Origin: Dipteris shenzhenensis
Lineage: Eukaryota; Polypodiophyta; Polypodiopsida; Gleicheniales
DNA length: 64,000 nucleotides
Reading direction: 5' to 3' (one strand)
Assembly: GCA_047967505.1 (NCBI GenBank)
Contig: CM106538.1
Shown: piece by piece, positions 47,006 to 57,561 of the stretch
Layout of the letters: each line of letters opens with the position of its first letter
Position numbering within the stretch: the stretch's first letter is position 1
Notes under the pieces: generated by a model
The model's input: the letters and a program-made list of their open reading frames with translations, nothing else
Told to the model about the DNA's origin: nothing
The model's database searches: none
Position numbers and translations under genes: made by a program

Positions 47006-48899
47006 ACAATAGCATGAAGCACACAAATGTGTACTCGCTCAAGAGGAATTTCAAGAATTGGGCTCCATGATGGATCTTTCCTTGGAGCATCCCTATTCGG
47101 TGCCTTAGTTTGATCTATCTCTGCAAGTTCAGAGGCCCATTGCTTTTGATTCTTTTTACCACCCTTTGCATGCACAGTGGACAAGGATGCCTTGTATTTG
47201 CTCCATGTGCCACATTAAACATACATTTAATAGTCTTGAGGTTAGTAGCTAGATGCCATTGTACACGGTAGGATCCATAGCCCTTAACTTCAAGTAGCTC
47301 ATGATTGTTATGACCTTTGATCACACTTGGGATATCGGTGTGGTAAAAAAACCACTTCAAAATTGAATGTGACTCTTTCGCACTTGCAAAAAACACTCAC
47401 ATGTCATTTCAAAATATTCTAAGTCTTTTTACATTACTGCATTAAAATTCAAATTTCCATCATACCTCAAAGGATCCCAACCACCAAATCTCCTATTCAG
47501 ATTGCACACTGAATTGTCTTACATCATCAAGCTCAACTTCAAGGTCCAGTATTCTATTCATTATTATCAAACTGAATCTTTCTAATTTTTGACCTTTGAC
47601 CACCTCACTTTCATCAAGCTTTAGTACAATCTTCAAAGTACCATTGCATTCATCCATAGGCATATCATAAAACTTCACCATGGCTTGCATAACTCTTCGA
47701 ACATCCATCACAAAGTTATTGTTGACTATCAATTCCAATTCTTTAGACTCTCCAGCCTTTGTTTTCAATGTTAGTGTACTACATACATGCTAGGGCTCAC
47801 CGACTAAATCAAGTACACCCAAATTGGGTGCATGCCTGGCCTTATCAACATCAGTCAGTTTAGGAAGCCGGGCTTTAACTTTTATCCCACAGAAAGACGT
47901 GTTGTTTTTAAGCTCTTAAATATGAGCTGATATGCCTTTGTACTTATCCTTGCAATATCACAAACTCCGTGTGTACTAGTTGCATTGAAATGCTCCACAA
48001 CTTTGCTCATTGACTCAGATGTTATCTCTAATTTTAGACTTTTAAATTTTGGATGTTGTATAACAAATTCCAACATTTTTTTCATGAACACTTCACCCAT
48101 AGCACCATAGTGTTCATCATGGATAGACATGAGTTTTGAAACACTCCTACAGGCTCTCACTCGACGCTTCCAGTGACCATTTCTCTTGGATATTTCATCC
48201 ATTGGATGCAATTTCCTCTTAGGTAGTCTTGGACCCATTGGAGTATCCTTCATGAATGATAATGTTTTTTCTAAATTTTTGATCTCATCCTTCAGAGATG
48301 TGATTTGCATCTATAAGTGAATTGCATTTATAGTGCTCTCTTCCAATTGAGCATCTAATGTTTGAACCTTTACCTGTAATTCCTGATTTTTCTTCTCTAT
48401 GCCATCATATGCAGACATTTGAACACTTATAGTTTGCATAGATGATACCAAATATTGATTCCAAGCCTCCAACCTTACGATCCTTTTGTATCTTTCATTA
48501 AGCAAAGATTGATAATGGCTGTGAAGGCTACTTGCTCCATGACCAATCAGCCTTTGACAATATCCTAACAAACCATTCTCACCCTTACATAGAAACTTTA
48601 TTAAGCTCGTCAATCCATGGAATTGAGGAGTCTGACAAGTTTGTGGATCTATTGGATATATTTTCCCTTCTGACCACAAATCCATATGTGTTTTTCCTTA
48701 ATTTCGAAGAGCTACTAAATCACTTTCACTTGCTAAGGAGGATTCATTACTCTTTAAAAATGGTACATTCTCTCCATCAATTTGAAAATGGATATCCACC
48801 TTTTTTTAAATTTCGAGGGGCTTGCATGATTGCATTAAAAATCTAATGATTGAAATCTACAAATTCAAAAAAACATTTACTTATCATCAAACACTATTA

Positions 48900-49800
48900 A
48901 ACTATGTGAATCGACATTACCTCACGGGGATCTTTGAAGGAAAAACGTGGTCAAACTTGTCCTCCTCAATGGTCCCTCTTGTAATCCAGGATGTTGAAGT
49001 TGATGGATTTTTCTCCAAAACTAATTATATGCTTCCAAACAACTCCAAATCTATTTCAAGCCATCTTCTGTAAAAAACCTCAATAGTAAGAGTGTATCTT
49101 TTAAAACAAACAAATATTTCTTCCTCTTCAAATCATGTATTAAAAGAAAACAACACAATTACCAAAACAAACAACAAATTAACTAATTTTTCAAAGTTGC
49201 ATCATAAAATCTCGTTATTTTCATTGTCTTGCATTGTTCTAAAGGTTTTCTCCCTGAAATTCCATGCAAGTTTCTCTGATAGACCCTAATTTGAGTTGAA
49301 AACTAAAAACATTCTAAAACTACATGAATGAATAGTACCTGATTCTTGGACCAAGGTGCTTTGAAAAATGTGATCAAACTTGTCCCTCCCAGTGGTCCCA
49401 AATGTGTTCCAGGAATGATGAAGTTGATGGTTCTTGCTTCAAAACAAATTCTATGCTCCCAAACATCTCAAAATCTATTTCAAGCAATTTTATGTAGAAA
49501 ACTATTGATAGTAAGGGTGGAAAAGGCTCATTTCTCATGAAATTTCTTACAAAACAAACAAATCTTTCAATGTTTTCAAACCATGTAATAAAACAAAACA
49601 ACACAACTACACAAAATGAACTACGAACTAACTATTTCCTCAAAGTTACATCATTAACGAACAAATCTCGTCTCATAATCACTGTGTTGCGTTGTTCCAA
49701 AGATTATCTCACCTGAACCTCCATACAAGTTGTTTGGATGGACCCCAAACCTTCACAAATGGTTCAAAATCATGCACCCTTAGAGATTGTAGTAGGGAAA
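48900..49800 (-). repeat. 423-bp tandem duplication carrying an exon-like unit
   Basis: tcaaacttgtcc at 48951 and tcaaacttgtccc at 49374 begin two diverged units that stay colinear for about 400 bp. On the minus strand each has an exon-like part (GSIEFVLKQEPSTSSFLEHI in one, with a matching WLEIDLELFGSI/PSTSTSW in the other) that ends at an AG|GTA donor (near 48917 and 49337). Both parts would be in the 5-prime region of the transposase-like gene, so an exon was duplicated, or a repeat was captured. Confidence 0.7.
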
Positions 49801-50569
49801 GTGACTAGTATTGAGAGATGGGCAAAAGAAAGATTGATTTCCATGCATTAGCAACTGCAATGTCTAAAAGTCAATCTTCTTTGATCCTTTCTCAAAGAAT
49901 CTCATCCAGTAGCTCCTTCTAAGCTCCAAATACCTTGCATCATTCATGGTTTGCTCAGGAACATTGATTGCCTTGTCTTCCTGAATGAAATGATTTTAGA
50001 TCGTGGGAGAATCTCAGATGAGAGAGGAAGTGGCAAGATTTGAAGGAGAAGCACCCAAAATAGAGAAGGAGAAGGTAGGTTGAATCTCATTCAAAAATCT
50101 TGAAAGTTTTGAAAGAATGAGAGTGAAATGGGAGGGAAATGCAGGTAGAGAAGAGAAGCAACGAGATTTTGGCGTGAGAGTCCATCCCATGAGAGGGAGA
50201 ATAGAGGAAGAAGCTTCTCGCTTAGGAGCTAGCAAGAAATTTGAAAAGAGGGCTAGAGCAAAGAAAAATTCGAAATGGTGCTAAAAAATGAGGGGGAAGG
50301 AAAAGGAATGAGAGAGAATGAAAGGAGAGTGGTAGTTGGATGGGAGGATTTGGTTTCAAGTAAAATGGTACAAGTTTGGTTGAGAAACTAGGTTTCTCAG
50401 TTTGGTTACAATTAAAAAACGTGATGGGAGAGTTGCGGTAGCAAGTGGGTGCTCCACATCATTGTTTGGGCCATTGAATGAAGAAATAGAGAAGTGAGGC
50501 CACTTCCAATATTCTATTGGGTTTTATTCACCTTATTCTTCCATGTCACGAGCCCAAGGGCTCCCTTAT
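49801..50569 (-). other. Right arm leader of the 16-kb element
   Basis: Between the right inverted repeat and the first exon-like unit. Purine-rich on the plus strand (50000-50340). A 73-codon minus-strand frame at 50235-50014 shows no domain. It probably holds the promoter and leader of the minus-strand transposase-like gene. Confidence 0.35.
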
Positions 50570-50602
50570 AGGGCCCTTTTTGAGTCCAAATTTTTTGTAA
50601 TG
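50570..50602 (-). repeat. Right terminal inverted repeat of the 16-kb element
   Basis: Read on the minus strand: cattacaaaaaatttggact, ending gggccct. Matches 34622-34655. Confidence 0.88.
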
Positions 50603-50621
50603 CCATATATTGTATGAAGCA

Positions 50622-50746
50622 AAGAACAATCGCTGATGTGGGGGCACATGAGTTTCTAGCCATTTGAATCCTTCTTCAAGACAAGACTGTTATAATCTCC
50701 CAAAAACCTACAAATCCTCAGAACCAAGTGATGCTCTAATGCTAAG
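50622..50746 (-). mobile_element. Internal region 2, distal part, with primer site
   Basis: Resumes the match to internal region 1 (caatcgctgatgtgggggcac, caagacaagactgttataat, cctacaaatcctcagaacc) and ends in a decayed primer site next to LTR C (50733-50746). The missing middle is the 16-kb insertion. Confidence 0.88.
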
Positions 50747-51542
50747 TGTTGGAATTTGTAAGCATGTAATACTCTTAGATATTTCATGTGACAGTGAATC
50801 CCCACAACTCGAAGGAGTGACTGCATCATGAAATGATGAAGACAGGCGCATGAAATAAAAATTACAACTGTAACAATTTGAAAATATCAAGACTCATATA
50901 ATTGCTCAACTTGCAACACAGTATGAGATTCTAAATGACACTTTTATTGAAGAAAAGATGTGCGATTGACACAAACACCTCCTCCTCATGCCTACGGGCT
51001 TTCACATGACAGTGAATCCCCACAACTCGAAGGAGTGACTGCATCATGAAATGATGAAGACAGGCGCATGAAATAAAAATTACAACTATAACAATCTGAA
51101 AATATCAAGACTCATATAATTGCTCAACTTGCAACACAGTATGAGATTCTAAATGACACTTTTATTGAAGAAAAGATGTGCGATTGACACAAACACCTCC
51201 TCCTCATGCCTACGGGCTTTGTTGTAGGTTACAAGAAACATACATTAAAGACTCTTTGAAGGAATTCTACGAGTAGCTGCATCTTTATACAATTCTACCA
51301 AAATATGGACAAAGGTAGCATGGCTCTCATTCGAAGAGCTTGAACAAAGAGAGAGAGCCAGATGAATTGAGCCTGTAAATATAGATGTGCCAAACCACCA
51401 CGTAGAATTTTGCCATAGCCTGAGGAAACCGCCATACATGATTGGACCACCACATCATTTTATGTATGAACTCCAACCACGTGTGATTGCATGGTCAACC
51501 CCTTAGAGCTTCAACCAAAACCCTATGAAGATTATTCCAACA
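50747..51542 (-). mobile_element. Copia-type LTR, copy C (796 bp)
   Basis: tgttggaat...attccaaca, colinear with A and B but lengthened by a 218-bp internal duplication. It is the 5-prime LTR for internal region 2. Confidence 0.92.
50785..51220. repeat. 218-bp tandem duplication within LTR C
   Basis: Copies 50785-51002 and 51003-51220 share tgacagtgaatccccacaac through catgcctacgggctt. About four differences are seen (for example acaactgtaac against acaactataac), so it is younger than the split of LTRs A, B and C. Confidence 0.93.
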
Positions 51543-51547
51543 ACATG
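51543..51547. repeat. 5-bp target site flank ACATG (right)
   Basis: Matches 31796-31800 on the other side of the tandem LTR structure. Confidence 0.7.
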
Positions 51548-51609
51548 CATACATACATCCATGCATGCATGCATACATCCATGCATGCATGCAGGCACAC
51601 ATGGACCAA

Positions 51610-51670
<61 letters not shown>

Positions 51671-51680
51671 ACACTTTTTT
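51548..51680. repeat. CATGCA minisatellite and (TC)n(AC)n microsatellite
   Basis: atacatccatgcatgcatgc is present twice (about 51552 and 51572), followed by a TC run (51610-51636) and an AC run (51637-51669). Confidence 0.92.
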
Positions 51681-51799
51681 TTGTGTGGAATCTTTGAGTC
51701 ATTGTCTTACAAAAAAGAGCTATCCTATAAAGGGAGAGCTATAATACATTAAGAGAAAATCTCACTGTAGGGCAAATATACTTCCAAACAAAAAAGTCA

Positions 51800-51811
51800 T
51801 CACACACACAC

Positions 51812-51858
<47 letters not shown>

Positions 51859-51908
51859 TGCACGCACACATGCACGTACAAGCACACACACATGCACATG
51901 CACACACA
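51800..51908. repeat. (CA)n microsatellite
   Basis: CA/CG-interrupted dinucleotide run, densest at 51800-51856. The Cys-Val frames on the minus strand are by-products. Confidence 0.93.
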
Positions 51909-54340
51909 AGATAGGGAAGGAATACCCAATGCATGCTTGTTTCTATGATATGAGCAAAGCCTTCAAAAGGTTTCCCAAGGAAGTATACAAATGAATGAAG
52001 CATGGAAAGAAGCATGAATGGATACCAATAATGACAAGTTAAGCTCACAGGCCAAAGTGAATAGCATCATTCATTGCTTGCTATCAAGGATGCAAAGTCT
52101 TAAAAGATGACATGGATATGATGCAGAGAAAATGCATTATAATCCTTGATACAAGCTTTGCCACATATTAAATATCACACAAGTAGAGCAAATCCATCAT
52201 GTGATGATGCAATATCTAGCTCCAATTATTCAAAGTGAGAGGACGTCTTCCAAAGACATGTCACATTATAATAAAATTCCTTGAACATTATGTTTACATC
52301 ACCCAAAATCCTTCAACTCCCAATGGTGTACGTTTACACCACCTTTCATTTGTAAATTTCAAACTCTTAGATTATGTAAAATGGCTTCAATAGTGAAAGT
52401 GACATCCCTTGATCATTGACATTTTATTAAAGTTGTATGCAATTTTGTATTACTATGGTCTCTCTCTAAAAAAATTGTAGCTCCCACAAATTTTTGGGTC
52501 TATTGAGTCATTTTTATGCGGAGGTAACCACCAAATTATGCCCTTGCATTACCAATTTAATGTGGATGTGATCATTTTGGCCAAAGTCCAAAAATAAGAG
52601 AAAATTCGAAAAGTTTTGAATAGTGTGTTTTTATGCGTAGTCAAATAAAATAAATAGATTTCTTAATCTAAAATTTAAAGTTATAATTTGATTAATGGTT
52701 TTTTCCCTCAAAATGGAAACTTGGGGCTAGTTTGACCAATTAAACAAAGTTCTTTAGTACAAAAGAAGAATATTTAGATAGCTTATTTTGAACTCTCATG
52801 AATTACATTTTAAGGGTACATAGAAATTCACCGTGGTTGTCACCATGTAGGCGCTGGTTGTAGATATCCACCTCAGGATGAGAAAAGAATTAGACCCTTG
52901 ACCTCTTAATTAAGAGGTAGACATGAATGTAAACCTTTGAGTCCCCATGAGCCTTATCCTAAATGGAGAAGATTCTAGTGGGCCATGCTTCTCACTCTAA
53001 AAGGAGAGGAATAAAGTGGCTTGATTCTAATCACACATAGCTAAGAAAGAATTAGCCTTAGATGTGTGTCAAACTCTTGATCCTTGCTTGAGAGGATAAG
53101 GATTCAAGTTAGAAGTGGCATTGTGCCACAAGTGAATCTATGCTTGCATGGTGGAGAGTTGTGGTTGCGTGAGAATGAAGCTTGAAATTTCACAATGCAA
53201 AGAGCTTCCATGGTTTATTTGTGGAATATGTTGACTTGAAAAGAAACTCTCTCAAACAACCACAAAAGAAAAGTATGGCTTTTAATGGCCCCCATGTAAG
53301 GAGGAAAGGGGGTGATGAAGTACAGTACATCCAACTTGTAGGAATTTTTGTAAACAAATTAATATCATGTTAACAAAGTATAGTAAATTTGGAAAATTGG
53401 AGACATGCTTGTTTGTGTTTCTTTTTTGAGTAGAGTCTAGTTCACCAGCTTAGCCAACAACAATGCATGTTGTAAATCAACAAGACTAAAAGGTGTATGA
53501 TTGCTTGAGATAACTGACGCACCCAAGAGGCTACCAAGTTGCTTGAGGGGGAAGCCTTTTGATGCGAAAAAAAGGGATGGAGGAGGGAGTTAGGGGTCAA
53601 TTGGGTTGGGTGGCTTTCAGGATGCGTGTTTTTTATACTCAAGCAAGGAGCACACGTATCATGTTTGGATTGGTTTGACAAGTGGTTGCACTAGCTTTGA
53701 GCCGTTTCGTACACCTAGTGGTGCAAAAACAAAGGGAGTGCACGAGAAAGGGAGGAGGGGAGTTATGGGTCGAGAGGAGTAGGTGGCTTTAGAACTCTTC
53801 TTTAAGGGGGGCATGCAATTTATGATTGGTTGGTTCTTGGGGACAAGTTGGTTGTGTGTAGGGAGGGAGGGAAAGGAGAAATTGGTGTGTGAGATAGAAA
53901 AGATTAAAAAAAAAAACCAAGGACTAGATGAGAGGGGGGTGCTTAATACTCTATTAATGAAGGAGTTTAATTAAGGAAGGAGTGCTTAAAACTCTTTGAA
54001 GTAAGATAAAGGAAGGGGTGCTGAAAAGATAATACTCTTGTAATTAAGATTAAGGATGAAGGAGGGGGATTTAGGATATATATGGTTGAGCCAAGCGTGG
54101 AAGGCATGGGCAAAAAGGGGGGGAGCCAGCACGGGAAGGAGGGGAGGGAGCGAATGGGGGGGTGCCACGTGGGGGGAAGGCAGATACGGAGTACGTATAC
54201 GCGATGGGCAAATGGCTGGCTAAGGTCATGTGGGGGATAACATTAAATGCGAGGGGGGGATAATATAAATTGATGAAGGGGATAAGGGAGAGAAGGGAGC
54301 TCATGTGGGCAGCCAAAGAATGCTACATTAAATGCTCAGA
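51909..54340. other. Intergenic spacer, no gene recognised
   Basis: AT-rich up to about 53400, then purine-rich with repeated phrases (aaggaaggggtgct, gggagggag) at 53500-54300. Frames are short and low-complexity. Nothing to support a gene. Confidence 0.5.
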
Positions 54341-55342
54341 GGATGGTTATTAATACTAAGGGACTAGGGAGGTGTAAACTTTTTCTTTGGGCAGAGCTTT
54401 GCCTCTGTCCCTTGTTTCTTCTTCTTCTTCTTCTTCTTCTTCTTGTCCGCCATAGCCAAGAGCTTGCTGTCCTCAGCCATAGCTTGCTGCCCACTTGCCC
54501 TTCTTGCATCGCCATAGCCAAGAGCTTGCTGCCCACTTTCCCATCTTGCTCCCCCTCTCTTGGGTTCCTCCCAGATTTCATCCTCCTTCCCTTTTCCTCC
54601 ATTGGGTCCCTCGCATTTTGGGTTTTTGCCCAATCCCCTGCTCTCTTTGCCCCCTCTTGCTGATTCCCTCTTGTCCCCCCCTCTGATTTGATCTCGGCCC
54701 CTCCTCCTGTTAGATCCCTCGTGCGTGCTGCCAAATTTTCTTGGCCCTTCAACCAATTCCCTGCTGCCAGATTTCTGGACCTCCTCAATTTTCGAGAGTA
54801 TTCTTTTCCCGTCTAGCACGAGCTGAAGGGGACTACCTACACACAATTTGAACTAGTTAGCATCTCTTTTTGCAGTTCATTCTTGAAACCAGCGTAGTAT
54901 ATCCTTGTTGAAGCGAGTCGGGGAAGTTTTTCATCCCTGCACGCAGAAAGAGGAGTACTTCATTATTGAAGTTCTGTTGAATGCCTTCGTATAATTCACT
55001 AGTTCCTGTGCAACATCACTCGTGCACTTTTGCATTTGCCTCCTTGTACCTGCTGCTTAAGACTTTGGCTCTGTGGGAACGTCAGGAGTGGCTATTTTGC
55101 TCCATTGTCACCTTTCTGAGGATCCTACTGAGGTTGTTCTACATCCGGTAATGTAGTGCATTGCGTACTTTCATCTGCCCGGCAGAATCAGAAAAGTAAG
55201 AAGGATTGTATATGCTCTACGGCAACTCTAGGAGCTTGCAGGAGTCCTTGTAATCAAGGGCCGCGTTTCTGCGAGCATCATTCTTGGGAGAATCTGGAGC
55301 AGTAAAACATCATTTTCCTTTGTCTAATTCAAATTCAGTTAC
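54341..55342 (+). promoter_or_regulatory. Upstream and 5-prime leader region of the invertase gene
   Basis: Contains a CTT trinucleotide tract (54417-54444) followed by a repeated phrase (agccaagagcttgctg, at 54450-area and 54510-area), then CpG-containing sequence. A polypyrimidine acceptor-like site, ctctttttgcag (54864-54875), could end a leader intron. The ATG at 55343 is the first in-frame start, after gttac. A TATA box was not identified with confidence. Confidence 0.45.
54417..54444. repeat. (CTT)n tract
   Basis: Nine or more CTT repeats on the plus strand in the leader or promoter of the invertase gene. Pyrimidine tracts like this are common near plant transcription starts. Confidence 0.85.
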
Positions 55343-57444
55343 ATGGTGAGCGTTGAAATGCCCTCCGCTACGTTTAGCTTCGGTTCATCTTCTGAAGCAC
55401 CTCTGGAGTCCATATTGAGGCACAAGGATTCCAAGGCCTCTGAAAATGGGGCTCTCGAAGTATCGAAACTCCTTGACAAAAAATCGAGGCCTCTACTGTA
55501 TCTCGATACACTCGTGGACTTGGAAGAGCCGAGCCTTAGCGATCTCGTTGCACCTGGGTTGTCTCCTCGCGTGCGAACGATGGAGACTGTCAGAAGTTCC
55601 GAATGTCTGGAGGGAATGCTGTCTCCGAACATCAGATCGCTGGCAACCACCCCCAGATCAGTTGGTTTTGAACCGCATCCGATGTTCGCTGATGCGTGGG
55701 AGGCTCTAAGGCGGTCATTGGTTTATTTTCGTGGCAAACCCATCGGAACAATCGCTGCATTGGATCCAACCGAGGATTCGCTCAACTACAACCAGGCAAG
55801 TATTCTACACCTGCAGAGATCCAACACTCGAAGTGCTGTCGGGTTCAAGGGACAGAGGCACGATGTCTCTTTCCTTCGGAACGAATTGTATATTACTTAT
55901 TTAGAACTTGAAAGCCACTTTAATACTTGCTGTAAGGTCGGAATGCTGTTAGCCATTTCTTTCTTTTTAGTGTCATGTCGTGCCTTCTTTCTTTTGGCTG
56001 CTTGTGACAACTTTATTTGCAGATTGTCTTTGCAGAATCTGTAACTAAGACATGCTAGTTTGCTTAATATCTACCTAGCCATGTTATCCGAACTAAATCC
56101 AGTAGAATTCATTGCGCTCCACAGTCTTGGTTTCCATGTTGGAGAGGCCGTCCTTGTGTGTTTGAGTCTTGGTGTAGCAATACAACGCCAAATTGAGAAC
56201 AAGGTCTTCTAACTGCCTATCTAGATATTTGTGACTAGATCTCTGTCACGTATGCTGGTTGCCCGATTTCTTCGTTAGCCTGATTTTGTCGATTGTTTTT
56301 TGCAGGTGTTTGTGAGGGACTTTGTTCCTAGTGCATTGGCATTTCTTATGAATGGAGAGCCTGAGATTGTTAAGAACTTCTTGATGAAAACCCTCCGCCT
56401 GCAGGCCTTAACAAAACGGATTGATAATTTCACCCTTGGGGAAGGTGTTATGCCAGCAAGCTTTAAAGTTCTTCATGATGCAAATCGCAATACTGAAACT
56501 ATGATCGCTGATTTTGGGGAAAGTGCAATTGGTAGAGTTGCTCCAGTTGACTCAGGATTCTGGTGGATCATTCTCCTTCGTGCTTACACCAGGTCCACTG
56601 GAGATCATACCCTAGCAGATATGCCTGAGTTTCAGCGTGGGATGCGTCTGATATTGAGTTTATGTCTTTCAGAGGGTTTTGACACATTCCCAACCCTCCT
56701 GTGTGCAGATGGTTGCTGCATGGTTGACCGCAGGATGGCAAGTTCCTTGCTTCATCTCAGCTTATTGTTTATTAAGCTACACACGTTTTTCAGAGTCTAA
56801 AAGTGGTCTCTTTGGGTGTTGGTTTCTAAAGTTAGATGGCAATCGGGAGGAAATGATTTGACAAAGCGTAAATGCTGTTGTGCAGGGAATCTATGGTTAT
56901 CCAATTGAGATACAGGCGCTCTTTTTTCTTGCACTCAGATGTGCAAGGGTTCTCCTTAAGCCTGAAGGTGGTGGAAAAGAGTTCATAGAGCGGATTGATA
57001 AGCGTTTGCATGCCTTGAGTTATCACATGCGGGAATATTTTTGGCTGGACTTTGAACAACTTAACAATATCTACAGATACAAAACTGAGGAGTACTCTCA
57101 TACGGCTGTTAACAAGTTCAATGTTATTCCTGATTCCATCCCTGATTGGGTTTTTGACTTCATGCCTATGAAGGGTGGTTATTTCATTGGAAATGTCAGC
57201 CCAGCTCGCATGGATTTCAGGTGGTTTTGCCTTGGTAATTGCGTAGCTATACTATCATCTTTGGCAACCCCGGAGCAAGAGGCTGCAATTATGGACCTTA
57301 TTGAAGAACGCTGGGAGGATCTGGTTGGAGAGATGCCACTAAAGGTTGCCTACCCGGCATTGGAAAATCATGACTGGAGAATTGTCACCGGTTGTGATCC
57401 AAAAAACACTAGATGGAGTTATCATAATGGAGGTTCTTGGCCAG
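55343..57444 (+). CDS. Neutral/alkaline invertase (GH100), last exon absent
   Basis: Splits sucrose into glucose and fructose; the clade without a transit peptide is cytosolic, and none is seen here. Exons: 55343-55795 (151 codons), 56306-56737 (144) and 56886-57444 (186 codons plus one base). Exon 1 has [30 protein letters not shown] and [17 protein letters not shown]. Exon 2 has [55 protein letters not shown] (its Asp is probably the catalytic acid) and [17 protein letters not shown]. Exon 3 has [54 protein letters not shown] and [20 protein letters not shown]. Frames join without error and conserved blocks are intact. Both complete introns use GC donors. Exon 3 ends CCAG|GTAAAG, so a final exon (family motif VLLWLLTAAC and on) should follow. 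It is not found in the remaining 6.5 kb. The usual length is about 550 residues; 481 are present. Confidence 0.95.
55796..56305 (+). other. Intron 1, GC-AG type
   Basis: Donor AACCAG|GCAAGT, acceptor gattgttttttgcag|GTG. The GT four bases further on would shift the frame, so the GC donor is required to join NYNQ to VFVRDF. Confidence 0.93.
56738..56885 (+). other. Intron 2, GC-AG type
   Basis: Donor GGATG|GCAAGT, acceptor gctgttgtgcag|GGA. Joins RRM to GIYGYP in frame; again no usable GT. Confidence 0.93.
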
Positions 57445-57513
57445 GTAAAGTTGCCCATCCTTTTTTTTAAAGGTCAAGACCAATACGTGCATAAAGCAAT
57501 GCTGCCCTTGCCG

Positions 57514-57517
<4 letters not shown>

Positions 57518-57559
<42 letters not shown>
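57518..57559. repeat. (GA)n microsatellite
   Basis: Uninterrupted GA run of about 42 bp, about 75 bp into intron 3. Confidence 0.95.

Positions 57560-57561
<2 letters not shown>

Larger units (their letters stand above)
45513..48685 (-). pseudogene. Spliced transposase-like gene (decayed), family not named
   Basis: Minus strand. The amino-terminal coiled coil (48685-48200; KKNQELQVKVQTLDAQLEES) shows one TAG then continues in frame. A region with LTDVDKARHAPNLGVLDLV follows near 47850. Then come the motif LKIVLKLDESEVV (47640) and, after a probable intron, WHLATNLKTIKCMF with HPCPLCMQ, a C-x2-C pair (47240). LEIPLERVHICVLHAI is cut by MITE copy 3 and resumes as ARIIEKLVHLYIIDAYNLK (46518). 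Later come KNHFT(stop)YM, an intron (about 46022-45951), then HILYAHAPYMAWNYVQ and, after a shift, HGGGRTKSSPMVQLVQWWYR. The order Asp-strand, C-x2-C insert, long helices, late His-rich helix resembles RNase H-fold transposases and uncharacterised transposase-like proteins I recall from animal genomes. That link is unverified. Stops, shifts and the MITE make it inactive. Confidence 0.6.
34622..50602. mobile_element. About 16-kb multigene element with CACTA-like terminal inverted repeats
   Basis: Bounded by inverted repeats of 33-34 bp (34622-34655 and 50570-50602) that agree except for one substitution and one extra G. Both read inward as CATTAYAAAAAATTTGGACT, close to the CACTAC... ends of CACTA-type transposons. 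The pair sits inside the interrupted internal region 2 of an LTR element, as an insertion should. Inside are, left to right: a decayed plus-strand gene, a nested copia element, a plus-strand acidic gene, a minus-strand histone H3-like gene, and a minus-strand spliced transposase-like gene holding a MITE. Flanking 3-mers (aga and cca) do not match, so no target duplication is visible, and 217 bp on the left and about 19 bp on the right are unexplained. That these genes belong to one element is inference. Confidence 0.65.

Noticed and set aside
34622-50602. Chance inverted repeat
   Set aside because: 32 of 33 matching bases, located exactly within an independently mapped break of the LTR element, make chance very unlikely, even though no target duplication is visible.
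51800-52048. Cys-Val-rich minus-strand frame
   Set aside because: By-product of the CA microsatellite.
54336-54846. Two overlapping minus-strand frames of 150 and 160 codons antisense to the invertase leader
   Set aside because: Low-complexity (poly-Lys/Arg from the CTT tract, Gly/Arg/Glu-rich), overlapping each other in different frames, with no domain.
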